64,000 nt of DNA from Diphasiastrum complanatum (taxonomy: Eukaryota; Streptophyta; Lycopodiopsida; Lycopodiales; Lycopodiaceae). Within the stretch, counting starts at the first letter, position 1. The number at the start of each line of letters is the position of its first letter. The stretch spans positions 14,222,193-14,286,192 of the forward strand of contig CM055113.1 of assembly GCA_029204225.1 (NCBI GenBank). Reading direction: 5' to 3'. The notes under the pieces were generated by a model. That model was not told the DNA's origin, searched no databases, and saw only the letters and a program-made list of their open reading frames with translations. The position numbers and the translations under genes are program-made. Shown here piece by piece: positions 47,799-60,543 of the stretch.

Positions 47799-50481
47799 TT
47801 AGAGGATGATCGAGCACCCGTAAACTTCATTGAGTTAGAAACAATAGACCAGACCACAACGAGGAAGGAAATCTTAGTAGTGACGAGAAGTAACCTCTGA
47901 AGCGAACCCCCCAAAACTACACCCCTGCAGATAGACAAACCAGTAGCTAGTGACCAAGGGTTGATCAAGCCAGAGGTAGAAGCAGTAGCACCTAGGGAAC
48001 AGGGGGAGGTGAGCGCCTTAGAAGGGAGATGACACCTTAGAACCTTAGGACGAAGAAAGACTGGAAAAGGAAAAATTGGGATAGGGGCAAAGAGAGCAAG
48101 GGATACAACACGCAAAATTTGTAGAAACCTTGATGTGAACCTAAGAATAGAAAATATCGATCTAACACAGGCATTGGAAAATATGAAGCTACAAATAGGA
48201 CCGTGGCAATTGGTCCTACTGTCACCCACCATTAAGCGCACCATCCGACGCATGATGAGACCTAGACCGTTGGAACCCCCTACAGTCGGACACATCGAAG
48301 CAGGAATCCTAGACCGCTATTGTCCTAGGGTAGATGTACTAATTGATGGCCTACTTGTGAAGGGAGCCATAGTCGATGCAAGATCTGCCATAAGTATTAT
48401 TAGCCTAGAGCTCACTGACAGATTGGGATTCACACTAGAACCAGCCATGTTGACCGCCCTCAAACTGGCCAACAATTCAGTGATAAAACCAGAAGGAGAA
48501 CTTAAGAGTGTACCAATCACTGTAGTCGACAGAACCATCCAGGTAGATTTGTACGTGATGAAAATGTATGCCGAGAATCGGGGGTTTTCTATGTTGTTAG
48601 GCCGACCATGGCTCAGACTGAGCAATTGTATCATAGACAACCCAGCAGGAGTACTCATCTTTGGACGGGGCCGTGAGCGAGAATTAGAACGACTTAGGCA
48701 GGCAGGGCTAATATTTCCTGTTGAAAACGGTAAGTGATGCTCTCCAATTGTACCACAAACAAAGAAGAACTCCACACACATCCGAGTATGTGTAGACTAC
48801 AAGCACCTGAACAAACAAACTAGAAAGGACTACTATCCACTACCATTTATAGACCAAGTCCTAGAAGAGATGGTGGGGAGGGAACAGTATTCATTCATGG
48901 ATTGCTTTGTCGGCTATAACCAAATAGCCATAGAAGAAGAAGACAAATTAAAAACCACCTTTACTACCACATTCGGAGTATTCACATACCACGTCATGCC
49001 GTTTGGGCTTACCAATGCGCGAGGGACCTATCAACGATTCATGAACGAACAATTCCAGGACATCTTAGATAAGAATCTCAAAATCTTCATAGATCACCTC
49101 TGCGGGGCATCTACAATCACTGATCACCTCGTCGTACTCAAGAAGTGCTTCCAAAAGTGCGCAGCCACTACATCTTCTTGAACGCCAACAAGTGTTTGTT
49201 TGGGGTACCATATGGAGTGTTGTTAGGCCATGTGATCAGTAAATATGGCAGGGCCACCGATCCCGAAAAGATTGCCATGATATTATCTATGATGGCCCCC
49301 ACCACCGTGAGTCAACTTCAAACCTTCCTAGGTTCAACTGGTTATTACAAAAGATACGTGATGTCCTATGCCTCCCACACATACCCCGTGACGGGCTTAT
49401 TGAAAAATGAAACCAAGTGGTCATGGGACGAAGAGTGCGAGAAGTACTTCCAAGGATTAAAAACGGCCCTAGCTAATGCCCCAATTCTGAAACCACCGAT
49501 GTATGATAGGGAATTCTACATATTTACTAGCACCACTGATACATGCATCAACTGTTACTTAGCCCAGATCTGGGATAAGATTTACCACCCTATTATCTTC
49601 ATAGGAAGGAAAATGAACAAAGCAGAGCTTAACTACTCAAAGGCTGAGAAGATATGTTTAGGGATAGCCTACGCCGCCGCAAAGCTTAGACATTATCTAT
49701 TACACTGGAAAGTGACCTTCTTTACCAAAAGCACGGCAGTAACTCTGATAATGAACAAACTAGAACCACCCGAACGACTGATGAAGTGGATTATATCTCT
49801 TCAAAAATTTGACTATGCCCTCTAGAGCAACCCACCTAGGTTACAAGGACTTATTGACTGCATATGTGAGCTAGGAGCGGTGACCAACACCGGTAGCGAG
49901 TGGGAGACAGATCACTTGAAAGAACTATTGAAGGTAGATGTTGCACAAATTCTCGTTTGGTATGCGGCATTAGCAACTTACTTATTGACATTAGATATCC
50001 CCGAGGACATGACCACCCAGGAAATACCGAAGTTACGACTACAGGCCTTGAAGTTCGCACTCATAGGAGGAATCTTATATAGACGAGGGGTGGAAGGAAT
50101 ATACCGATGATGTATAACCCCCGAGGAAGCTAAATTTGTCCTAGAGGAGTGCCACAGCTTGTTCGGCTAACTGGTCATTATGCCCATTACCTACAAAAGT
50201 GGCTGCTTCTACCTTGGGGCCCTAAAACAAAACCAACAAAGATCCACCTCACCAAATGGTGGTACAACCCAAATGAAGCGATGGAACCAGGAGCCGATCT
50301 AGCTCTATATTTGCGGATACGTGATCGAACTGCCAAAGAACGCAAGACATTGAACGAGATGTTTTACTTTCAATTCTTGGAGGGGGCTGACCCAATATTG
50401 ATAGATGTGGCCGAGAATGACCCCCTTTACACAGGGGAGCTGAAATATCGAAGGACTGACCTACATAAGAATGCACTATAG
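47799..50481 (+). pseudogene. Gypsy-2 polyprotein remnant
   Basis: Begins with a gag-pol linker (ETIDQTTTRKEILVVTRS). Protease-like: CPRVDVLIDGLLVKGAIVDA, ISIISLELTDRLGF and GFSMLLGRPWLR; the usual D(S/T)GA is DARS, so the active site is altered. RT (48,738-49,160): RVCVDYKHLNKQTRKDYYPL, QYSFMDCFVGYNQIAIEEED, FGVFTYHVMPFGLTNARGTY; the F.DD box reads KIFIDHLCG (second Asp is His). A frameshift at about 49,150 precedes FLNANKCLFGVPYGVLLGHV, FLGSTGYYKRYV and RNase H-like HPIIFIGRKMNKAELNYSKA. At 49,900-50,160 LRLQALKFALIGGILYRRG leads to a partial H2C2 zinc finger. Integrase proper is missing. A final frame ends at 50,479. Confidence 0.88.
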
Positions 50482-51009
50482 AATAAAATAAAATAAATAA
50501 AATAAAAAAATAAAAACAAGCTCACATTGCTCTAGTCAGTTGTAGATTGAGAACTTTTGGTAGATTCTTTTTACGCACTTTGGATTCAAGCTAGGAACAT
50601 CTCATTTAGATCGATGGTATTTACAAGAGCAAATCTAGTCTTCGCTCTGTGAAACATTTTTGACAAGTAGTCAATGGAGCTGCAACGCACATGCACATTG
50701 CACTCACGCAATATTAGACACAGCACTGGTAACCTGCATCCATGTTAAATCACTGAAAAATGCATATTTGCATATCCCTCCATGCATGGGTCTGAGACGG
50801 GCATGCCTTGAATATGATGGGTGGGAGTATTTGATGGATCCTAAGGGCTCAACCAATGGCCTTTGGGAAGAGAGCGATTAAAGACACCATACAAGATCTT
50901 GGTGGTTAGCATCACCCAGCAAGGGTGCTGAGCCCACCATACTTAATTCACCACCAAGAGCATTCTGAGTTCGTTCGTGTGGGGATCACACTCCCTAGTG
51001 AAGTCGCCA

Positions 51010-52226
51010 ATGTTAGCCGATATTTTGCACGAAAAATCGGGCTATTTTTAAAGCGATTTTCACACCTTTGTACAAAAATTGGCATGTAAAACCCGGCTAT
51101 TAATGGTAAAATCTGCACACAGTTGCCTATAGATAGGGGTCTCAGCCCCTCCACAATGTGGCTAGAGCAAATTTTGAGACCTTAGAAATGGCCCATAGAA
51201 TAGTTTACGGCCTTAGAATTAGCCTGATTATACTAGCCGGCATGGCTGAGCGAATTTTCCAATGTACTCCATTACTTTTTATTAATAGAAAAAAAACTTA
51301 TTGTGTTTTTCAGGGGACCGGTTGCCTTGAAGAAACCCCAAGTCATGAGTGCTCGCCAATAACAACACACGAAAAAAACCAGCAAAGAGAAAAATCAACT
51401 CGCAACAAATGGTCGGAAATTATGGAACAGGGTCAAGCAAACAGTGACAAAACTATAGGCAAGTCCCGATGCAAGTCGAAGCGGCACACTGACAAACAAA
51501 TCACCTCGACATCTTAAGCCATGGGCCATGGACACGCAAATGGGAAATGCAATTGGAGGCCAAAAGTGCTTATCAAAAATACCCTACCTAAAAGTGATAG
51601 GAATTGACCACAAGTAGCAATGAGGACTACCCAATTAAGAAAAGTATCAAGGGACGTACTTACCATTTACACCACCGACAAGTGCAAAAGATGAAAGTGG
51701 CTCACACAAGTGGTACTCCGTACCCATTACCCCAATCCATCTTTTTCAAAAAGGGAAGGGTACCAATTGTGGTCAAATCACAACTAAGAGCCATGTACAA
51801 GAAAGGACACTTTTAAAGAAAGGCTTGAAAAATGAAGGTATGGATGGCATTTTGAAGGGAAAGGTGTGAGAGATGCCTATAAAAGAAGAGGCCTCTTTTT
51901 GCATTCACGTGAAAGGATGAATGAGTGAGATGATGGGAGAAAGCATTATTTTTGCATGAGGGTGGACGTGAGAGCATGAATGAATATTTCTTTGGTTGTA
52001 TTAGTTAAGAGTTCAGACAGCTCCCTGTTGATCGGATGTTTTAAGGCGGGAGAGTGAGCTATGTGAAGAGAGAGAGGGTGTGGGAATGTGTTGAATACAC
52101 AAATAGTAGACACAGTCCATTCAGACCTGAGAAGGAGGATCGTCTCCTTACAAACCTGCCATTCTTATTTATAATATATGAGTAGAAGCTCAAGGTGTAG
52201 GAGAAGTGGCTATGGCCCCAAATTAC
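51010..52226 (+). repeat. Possible gypsy LTR
   Basis: Starts TGTTAGCCGATATT after a GTGAAGTCGCCAA phrase common at the 3' end of plant gypsy bodies. Ends CCCAAATTACA, and is followed by TTGGTGATCCAGA, which might be a primer site. No second copy is in the window to confirm it. 50,482-51,009 is the AT-rich 3' untranslated part of gypsy-2. Confidence 0.3.
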
Positions 52227-53857
52227 ATTGGTGATCCAGATCTCTATGGCCTCTGACTATGATGTTGAGCGAGGTAACCATACTTTGCATGCAGTAGCGA
52301 CAGTGGCCCGTTCTAGAGCAAGGAATTGGCAACAGTGTCCACGTTTGATTACGGTGGATCGCATCCCAGAACCACGAGGTTGGCAGTTACTATTAGATCC
52401 TGACCTTATTTCTGTCTGTGGTGAGTCTCATTCCAGAAGTAAGCGGACTTGCATTGCTACATTCCAGAGAACAGAATCACCTGCCACCTACTTCTCTACA
52501 CTAGCGCAGACATCACCTCCACTCTAATCTCTGTACATGTCAAATTCTGCCTGTGGGCTCATTGCCAAGCTCTGAAGGAGTTGACCAATGGACTATGCCT
52601 CCGTTGTAGCTGATCATTGACATCATCAAGTGAGATGATGAACGCCAGATCAGTCGTTGACAGCAACCTGACGCATTCTCTGTTGCCTGCCTGCCCTATG
52701 GCACATTCCCTGCTAGTAGATTGATCAGAAATGGAGATGGAGAGACGAATACCTGCAGATGTGAAGTAGTAGATGTTTATTGCGAGCCCCTGCAGTATGA
52801 ACCAGCGCCTTCTCTGCTACCTCCTACTTTGTGGCGCATTCCCTGCTGGCTGCGTAGTTGCGGAAATTTCTACAAAATCCCGGAGTGGCATATGTTGAAG
52901 GACTCCCAAGATGACAGTGTATGGTACATCGATTTGCATTAGATCTCATGACTTGGCGGCTCTCAAAAGGAAACCGGTCCCTCTCTCAAACGCCTCAGGT
53001 ATAATACTTACTTCTTGAAGTGGTTTTTACAAGCTATTGTCAATGCATTTGCTAATCTTAAAATGTGTATGTTTCTACCGATGACCATAGAATCACATGA
53101 CGCATTACATCGGTGTTGTCAAGCATGATTTGATTTAAACTTAAGTAAAGTTATGTGGTATGCTAGGCGAGAAATATATGAGGATGCTTGCATGTTTTAG
53201 CACGTCATGTTTTTATCGCTTTGAAGACTAGGATCTCTTCGTACGTCATACTTAGTTTTCAAGAGTCGTAAACCATTATATTTGTGCCAATGGAATATTG
53301 AGTTGTAAGCTTGACCTCTTTGAAACACAAGAGTGGGCCATCACCGTACATGGTTGAAATACACCACCTCGGTTAGGGGTCAACATAGTCACTTCCAATG
53401 TTGGAACTGCCTAGCGAAATACCTAGGCCTGACGCTTGGCAAAGTACCACCGCCTATCAAACAAAGGTGGCGCGTATAATTGGCACCCTCACAGTGCACA
53501 GAAGTAATTATGATATTATAGCATAATCATTTTACGACTGTCTGCTTATTTCACCATGATTGGTTGAACATTCTTGTGACGCATTCCAAGTAAATAACTA
53601 GCAACAGACGATGACTCAAGATTGCTAATTGAGTACCCCTACGAAACTCCCTATGACATTTGTAAGTACTTACACTCGTGTGACCTCTAGCCTTGAATCT
53701 CGACCATTGTGAAGTACCAAAGACGTTGACATAAGCAATACTACCCGGAATCGTACCCTGAGTTATAGATATGATCCCATCTTGACGATAGTAGGTGCCT
53801 CTAGAGACCTAGGATGGGGGATGCGCTGAACAACTCCCTTCCTCATGAGGGGTTGGA

Positions 53858-54256
53858 TTGTTGAACATAATGGATGAAAATCAGTTCCACCCTACATTAG
53901 GGGATGTCTGTCAATTGATCCGGGAAGGAGCCACACACTATTATTTCTATACCCTGGCACTCCACCCTCACTTACAGGCAGGAGATACTATATTTAGAAT
54001 ACAACATTGCGGGAATTATAGCTATTTCGAAACCTATGAGCTCATTATCGATGGGCTCTAGCATCTAACTTATGCCGTTTACACCGACTACACAAGACCC
54101 ACCCAACCTTTCATACCATTCGGATCGCCAATGCAGTCACCTGGACTAGCTGGTAGTACCAACAGACCTCCAAAACTGGATCCACCAGAAACAAAGAGGG
54201 ATGAAGACAATAGTGACGTCCCCTCTACGGACTTCTACATAGAGGGGTGGACGATC
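53858..54256 (+). other. Unrecognised open frame with one stop
   Basis: MLNIMDENQFHPTLGDVCQL, REGATHYYFYTLALHPHLQ, AGDTIFRIQHCGNYSYFETY, then a TAG and YAVYTDYTRPTQPFIPFG to 54,256. It has normal-looking composition and lies in gypsy-type surroundings, so it may be an extra ORF of a retrotransposon. No family recognised. 52,227-53,857 and 54,260-54,700 hold no supportable gene. Confidence 0.3.
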
Positions 54257-54702
54257 TAGAGGACGAAGAGTCTAGACCTCATGACCGATAGGACTAGGAC
54301 TGCAATTACACCTCCCTGCAGCCGTGCCTCTGGGGGCCTGGAAAACCCTCATCGGCTGGGAAGCACAGGGTGGTTGAGATGGCCCTCGGGATTGGAAGCG
54401 GCATTCCCCAATCACTCACGTAAGGGCGGTGTGGGCCCTTCCCATGTAGGGCTTCTTGGCGAGACCAATCCCTCGTCGGGAATTTCCCCTATCAGTTGTG
54501 TTGTGTAGATTGAATAACTTCTATGAGGGGTTTGAGCTACCTCTCATTCCCATTGTTTCTCTTGTTTCGGCATCCTAGTATTGATCTTGGTTGAGGTCTT
54601 CAAAGAAGCTATACTAGCAAAGCATCAAAGTAGGAAAGCTTAGAGAATATACGAAGATCTAGTTGAAGTTCCACATGCTCATAAGGACAAGCAAATAAAG
54701 TA

Positions 54703-54910
54703 AGATGCCTTGTTCAAAAAAGTTTGGTGTTGGATTTAAGGGATTGTGTGAATAAAGTCACTCCACTTTTATGGGAGGTCGCCAACTATTTTCTACTCAA
54801 GAGAGCTATGCAATCTACTGCAGAAAATGAAAGCTCATATGTATCCAACTTATCTAGCAAACTCAACAAAAGAGATTCAAGAGGTGAGGGCATTAATTCT
54901 AGAACTAGCT
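54703..54910 (+). pseudogene. Z-prime: fragment related to gene Z
   Basis: VTPLLWEVANYFLLKRAMQS matches VTPLLWEVGKHFLLKKINEF of gene Z, preceded by FGVGFK-like DNA in another frame. Between these a stretch present in Z is missing. An RDSRGEG/HSRGEN match continues beyond. It is a decayed second copy on the opposite strand. 54,940-57,570 has no supportable gene. Confidence 0.5.
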
Positions 54911-57900
54911 TATCAGTTGCGGTGTACTCCATGTTCTGATTTTCCCTACCAAGCACATTTTTTTGTGCTCATTTAGGTTGTCTAATTTTCTAGAGTTCAA
55001 GCTATGAGTCTAGAATCATAGCACGTAATGTTGTTGGATTTTCCACCAATAAAACTATGGAATGTTTCATGGATCAAGGTTTCCCACATACTACATGGAA
55101 TTGAAAGCTTGGTTATTCTAGAGTCTATACATGAAAATTATCCTTCATCCATGGGATCTTTCATATTTTCAAAACTTGCATCATCTCTTTTATGCTTTTG
55201 CATAACCTTGATAAGGTGCTCATTTAACAAATATTGATGCGCTCATTTAACAAATCGGTGCCTTGTGACCAAAGTTATCGTCGTCGGAAGTTTGGCAATT
55301 TTCAGTGAGTAATTTGCAAAAACCTTGAAAATGTTCTGATTGCATGTAAAAAAACGAGATGTATTTTTCAACTGATTTCATTACTCTAAATGTATATGTA
55401 ACCAATGTAAGCTGCTACATGTCGGAACATAGTTAAGCTCTATCTACTATGTACTCCAACATACACTTGTGTTGCAGAGTGACAACATACAGCTTTGTTG
55501 CAACATCAGTTTGCAACTCAGTTATACTTTAATCCTTGTTAACATCATTCTGCTCCTTAATAGATATTCCAACATTAGATCCCACTCCTTTCTTGCAACA
55601 CAGCCAAGTATTCTGATGTGAATATTGAGATCTTGACAATTTGTATCTTGAGAAGAATAAGCAGTTGTAATCTGATAAGGCAAGCAGACTACAGAGCTGA
55701 AGAAGCAATTAAATGGTTGGTTATTGTAGCTTCGAGAAATTCTTGCCAGAATCTGGCAAGCTAGCTTGTTTGGAAGCCGCGGAAAGAGTTGCCATTGCTT
55801 GTCAATAAAGACTGCATTGGTGGACTTCTTCCATTCAGACATTCCTACAACCAAAAGAAATCAAGCAAAAAGTAGATACAAGCTAACCGAAAAGACCGAT
55901 GAATGTGAGGCAAGCTTTCAACATGCTGGAGATGAACAAATTGATTGTTCAAGATTACTGGGAACTGTAATAGATCCGCTTGAAAAGAAATGCATATGTA
56001 GCTCACAAATCCTGTAATATTTTGCTGTTGAGGTCTTTTTTGTAATAAAAATGTCAAGATCTGGTTGTGACATGAAGATAGACACAACGAAGATGTGTCA
56101 AGAATCGCTTCTGTACGACCTTTCATTGGATTGCTTTCTGGTAGCATCAGCTCTACTTTCACTGAAGTTCTCCCTTGCTCTTTCCCTAGCTTTGGTGGTT
56201 CTGGACTCAATTTTGGCTGAAGGATACCCTTGTAAATAGCCTACGAAACCTGAATCCACTGTGTTCAACTTTCATTATCTCCGATTTGCTTGGCTGAAGT
56301 GGTTGTCAAAGATGAGTGTCAATGTCGTTCTTACGTAGGGGATCGTTGTTGTTACATCAATTAACTGTGGGCCTGTCAACAATTGGAGGACTTCACTATC
56401 CTACTCTGTTTCTGACATTTGCATCCTCTGACATATGAGTAATGAGGGAAGAAAAAGCTTCTTTATCAACGGAAAAAAGCAGGTCGATTAGAGTCTTGAT
56501 GTTTCATACAAGACCCATTCTAGCTTGGCCTAACATGATTCAGAACGACATTATGCATATTGTCTTGATAATGGATGTACGCACCTAATATTCATTCAAC
56601 TAGCTTTCCCTTTGATCTTGAAATAATTTGATCTGACTTGAGGTCATGGGGGGGTGGGGGTAGATCGCCACAGTGAAATGAATATGACAAAGAGATCTAG
56701 TAACAGAGTTTAGCTCTCAGTCTCCACAGCCATTCAGTTCTATGATGTTTAGGAGTCTAGGACAAATTAGGATATGCTCAACCTAGCAAAATATGAAATC
56801 GGGATGAAGACACATGTGAAAATCAATCAGAACACTATTGCCTGCCAACATAGTGTATGCATTCACAGCCTCTTTATGCATCGACAATCTCTTGTATTCA
56901 ACTACGCAACCTGCCTAATGCCTCTGCACCAATACCACAAGCTTGGAATGAAAGAATTGTGAAGCTTCACAATGCTGGGTAAAGATTCACAGAACGTGTA
57001 AAAGATAATGATAACTTTCACCATGTAAATGGTTACAGCTCTATGTGGCTACATCGCCTTTTGCTTTCCTGAATCAAGATGGCAAGCTGTTACAAGTTGA
57101 GGGGATGCATGTCATGATAAGGACCACATGCGTTTGTTGCAAATGCAGGTGAAAGAGATAATGCGACCAGAGCTCCACAGAACTTCCCATTTCCAAGTTG
57201 TTGTAAGAAAATATAGATAATAGTAATAATTAGCTTCTACAAAACTAGTTCACACAATAGCACAAAAGAAGGACAAATGCTTAAGAGTCAAAACTATCTT
57301 TTGATAGAAAAATTTAAAAGAAAAGAGATCACACAAGCATGTCAAATTTTTTCATGGTTGCTATTGCTATGCATCCCTGCCTTTCAGGCAATTTCAATTA
57401 GTGCGCAGCAAAATGATGGCTGATGGAAACTATTTGTCACTCACATGCTTGTAGTTTCATTGCTATTATTGCGAAGACGAGGAAAAGGAAGATAAGCTGC
57501 CGTTGTGCATGGGATTTCAAATTGTTAAAAAATATGAAAAACAAAGATTGTATTTCAGAAGAAATAAAACATCAATAAAACTTACTTTCATCCTCAAACT
57601 CACCTAGGAGTGACACCTCGTATTTTAGCAAAGCATCACAATAGCCCCCCGCTGTCGCAGCTAAGCTAAATTGCAAAATAACCTCAGTGCCCTGCCTCCA
57701 AGCCCCATTGGAGGGCCCTGCTAGAAATTGAGGCTCCCCGCATCTTGGAGGCGCGTCAGGATTTTGGGCTTGACAATGCCTCAGCCACCCATTCACCTTG
57801 GCTAGAGCGAGAAAAAAAAATGTTAAGGGAAGACCTGAGGACAGAAATGTAGTGGCTGAGGCAATGTGGGGGCCAAAATAGCGTGTGCCTCCAAGGCTCA

Positions 57901-57949
57901 TGCAGGGGAGGCTACAAGGGAGAGGATGGAGTGATGCTACAGTGATGGG

Positions 57950-57953
<4 letters not shown>

Positions 57954-58002
<49 letters not shown>

Positions 58003-58004
58003 GA
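57954..58004. repeat. GA microsatellite with poly-G
   Basis: A GA tract of about 38 bp followed by a 13-base G run. Minus-strand Ser/Leu frames across it are artefacts. Confidence 0.95.
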
Positions 58005-58453
58005 TTTGCTAATGTCTTTTGGTCACCGAAGGTCGACAGAAAGAGAGTTTGTAATCGTTTGTGCAAAGATGATTTGCTTGCCTGAATGTAGCAAAACCTT
58101 GCTTTTTCTACATGTTGTGAACATGGAAAATACTCTTTGAGAGAAGATTGTTGATGTGAGGTTTATTTGTGTCACCCTTGTTTGACAGCAAGGGAATTGC
58201 AGGCTGCTGAATAGCAGCATTTGCAGCTATGCAAGACTACTGCATTTTTTGCACAACTGCCTTTATGGAGAATGCCCCTTCCCCCTCTTCAAAATTTTGC
58301 TCACATAGCTATGTCTGGAAGAATGCACGATATCCTCTATTCTCTGTTCTTTCCATGCAGCTGTCTCTCTAAACTCCTCAAAGTCTTGTGTTACTGAAAA
58401 TTTGTTGTTCACTGCTTTACTATGTTTCATTGGGTCTGGAAATCTGCTCAATG

Positions 58454-58983
58454 GCCCTCTACAAGCATGATAGAATCTCCACAGAAGAACTTAATGCAAG
58501 TTATGAACATGTTCTCGGCCCGAACCATCAACTTCATATAGCAGCTACGCAAAAGAGTATCCCCCACTTCTGGCTTGAGCAGTTGAGAGAGATTTTGTAG
58601 TTGGAGCTGATGGTACTGTGAAGACAGAACATCAAAGCTTGCTGTCCCTTCTGGTATTAGTCATGCAGAAGTGTAGGTTGAAATTGGTGAGAAATCAAGC
58701 CCTAATATTTATGAATGCAATGTTGGTGAAAAATCAAGCCCTGATATTTATGAATGCAATGTTGGAGCTTTTATCAGAAGCCTTTTGCAAAGGTTTACTG
58801 AGCTGCATCTGCTTCATATATGAAATTGAATTTGCTTGCACCAGAAATCCTGAACATTTGTCAATTGTTTCTGGTAAGGAAAAAAGAATGAGAAAGCTCT
58901 GTCAGAGGAAAATGAGCAACAAGATCGATGTTCAGATGCAGGCAAGCACAAGCTGCTTGCTTGCGAGTACCAAGCTCCTATGA
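58454..58983 (+). other. Possible degenerate exon of unknown gene
   Basis: YKHDRISTEELNASYEHVLG, then HFWLEQLREI, and after a one-base shift VVGADGTVKTEHQSLLSLL reads like protein. A 39-bp tandem duplication (58,684-58,761) repeats NQALIFMNAML. I cannot assign a family. Confidence 0.3.
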
Positions 58984-59176
58984 TGGTAAATCTCAAGCAC
59001 ACATTTTGAGCAGAAGATAAATTTAGGTTTTCATTATATAATATCAGAATTTGTACTGCAAATGTTTTTGTGACACGTGCAAACACATCAGCTGTTTTGT
59101 TGAGTTAGTGTAGAACTGAATCTCAATTTGCAGAACATAAAATCTTAATTTGCAGGAATATCCCTCACCTGAAATG

Positions 59177-59262
59177 CTTCTTGGTTTCCAAGGGGAGGCT
59201 CGAACCTGGGACCAAAGAAACTTTGGATGCCAAGCTAACCAGTTGAGCCAACCCCGTTGGGT
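59177..59262 (-). mobile_element. 86-bp tRNA-like retroposon with 14-bp duplications
   Basis: The minus strand carries a pol III A-box-like TGGCTCAACTGGTTAGC and a B-box-like GGTTCGAGCC about 43 nt apart. The insert is flanked by perfect 14-bp direct repeats CCTCACCTGAAATG (59,163-59,176 and 59,263-59,276), the mark of LINE-type retroposition. The ends could form small hairpins (CCAAC/GTTGG and CTTGG/CCAAG). There is no poly-A tail and no SINE body. It is either a retroposed tRNA-like transcript or an unusually short SINE. Confidence 0.75.
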
Positions 59263-59643
59263 CCTCACCTGAAATGACAGCAGCTGCCAGTTAAAGCACC
59301 GGAGTATTGTTTGTTACTGTGAGAATCAGTAACATTGAAAGATATGCGGTAGTTTGCCAAAAAATGGAATTATTGATAAGCTATTTTGCAATGGCAATGG
59401 CATGCTTGACGTGTATTTTTAACTCAATGCTTAGGGTAAACCTAATGTGGTCAATAAAAACACATTGTCAGTAACAAACTTATGCTGTTCTCCATTAACT
59501 ACATTCCGTAGGCATTCTATATTAAATTCATGGCCTGTTATGATCTGAATGTGTTTCTTGAATATAATCTTTCTTTTAAAAAAACTAAAAAGTGCTGAAA
59601 TTATTTTTGGTTTTGTATCTATTGAACTTGTTCCAATTCGGAC

Positions 59644-59916
59644 ATGGAACAGAATGTAGGGAACGAGTATCCATGGTCCAGAGTGCTTTCAAATGGTGTT
59701 GGTATGGCTTGTTTTCGTCACAATGATAAGGGCCATGTTAGATGCATTTTTCAGGTTAAGAATTATGCACAATTTGTTAGCAACATGCAACAGATTTTAG
59801 GAACGCCTACAATTTTGTTCTCTAGCCAAAGGAGAGTCTTGTATGGAAGCAGCGCCCTACATTCTTTGTCCTCCATAATCTCCTCAATATTTAGGTCCAG
59901 CCATTCAAAGATTTGA
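59644..59916 (+). other. Unrecognised 90-codon open frame
   Basis: MEQNVGNEYPWSRVLSNGVG and MACFRHNDKGHVRCIFQVKN read plausibly, with a TTTTTCAG/G acceptor-like site at 59,755. No domain recognised and no partner exon found. 59,917-60,533 has no supportable gene. Confidence 0.25.
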
Positions 59917-60543
59917 AATGCTATATTTGAAGGTCCAAATGGAAAGATCTTTCTGGTAGACATCCGTGGTTTCTTTTTTTAGATTTAGTCAAAGGGTTCT
60001 TTATGTAGTGTGCTGAGTACTTACTGCTCATTTCAATATTACCTCAAGACCAAGTTCTCACGTTCCTTCAACGATGCTGAAACATAATGTTAATGTGTCG
60101 AGTTCAGAATTTTCCTTCTTCTTTGTCATTTGCTCCTTAGTCAACACTGAATCTACCTAAGACAATCCAGATTCTTTTGAAACCCAAAGAGCAACTTATG
60201 CCTGGTTAATGTTGAGATATAAGTAGTGCTGGTTAGTTCACAATTTTTGATTTCTGAATTCTATATTATTGTTTTGATATAGATCCTTTAACTTTTTACA
60301 TTGCATGTATATTTTTACTAAGCTTTAACTTAAGACATCATTGACTTCTTAAATCAAAATTTTGAATTTTCATATAGTCCAATTTCGCAAATAGACATTT
60401 TTATGTCTCTTTAGTGCACATGTGCATTCTTTTTTAATGTGCAAATGGTGGGCAGTTGTATATTATTATTGGCGTATCTTGGGGGGATGCTCATATGACC
60501 TAATATTGCAATAATCAAAGCTAACACATCTTACTCAATGTCA

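Noticed and set aside
47609-48295. 228-codon minus-strand frame
   Set aside because: It is the antisense shadow of gypsy-2 and of the Z frame.
57572-58066. 164-codon minus-strand frame
   Set aside because: Its central part is the GA/poly-G microsatellite; the rest has no motif.
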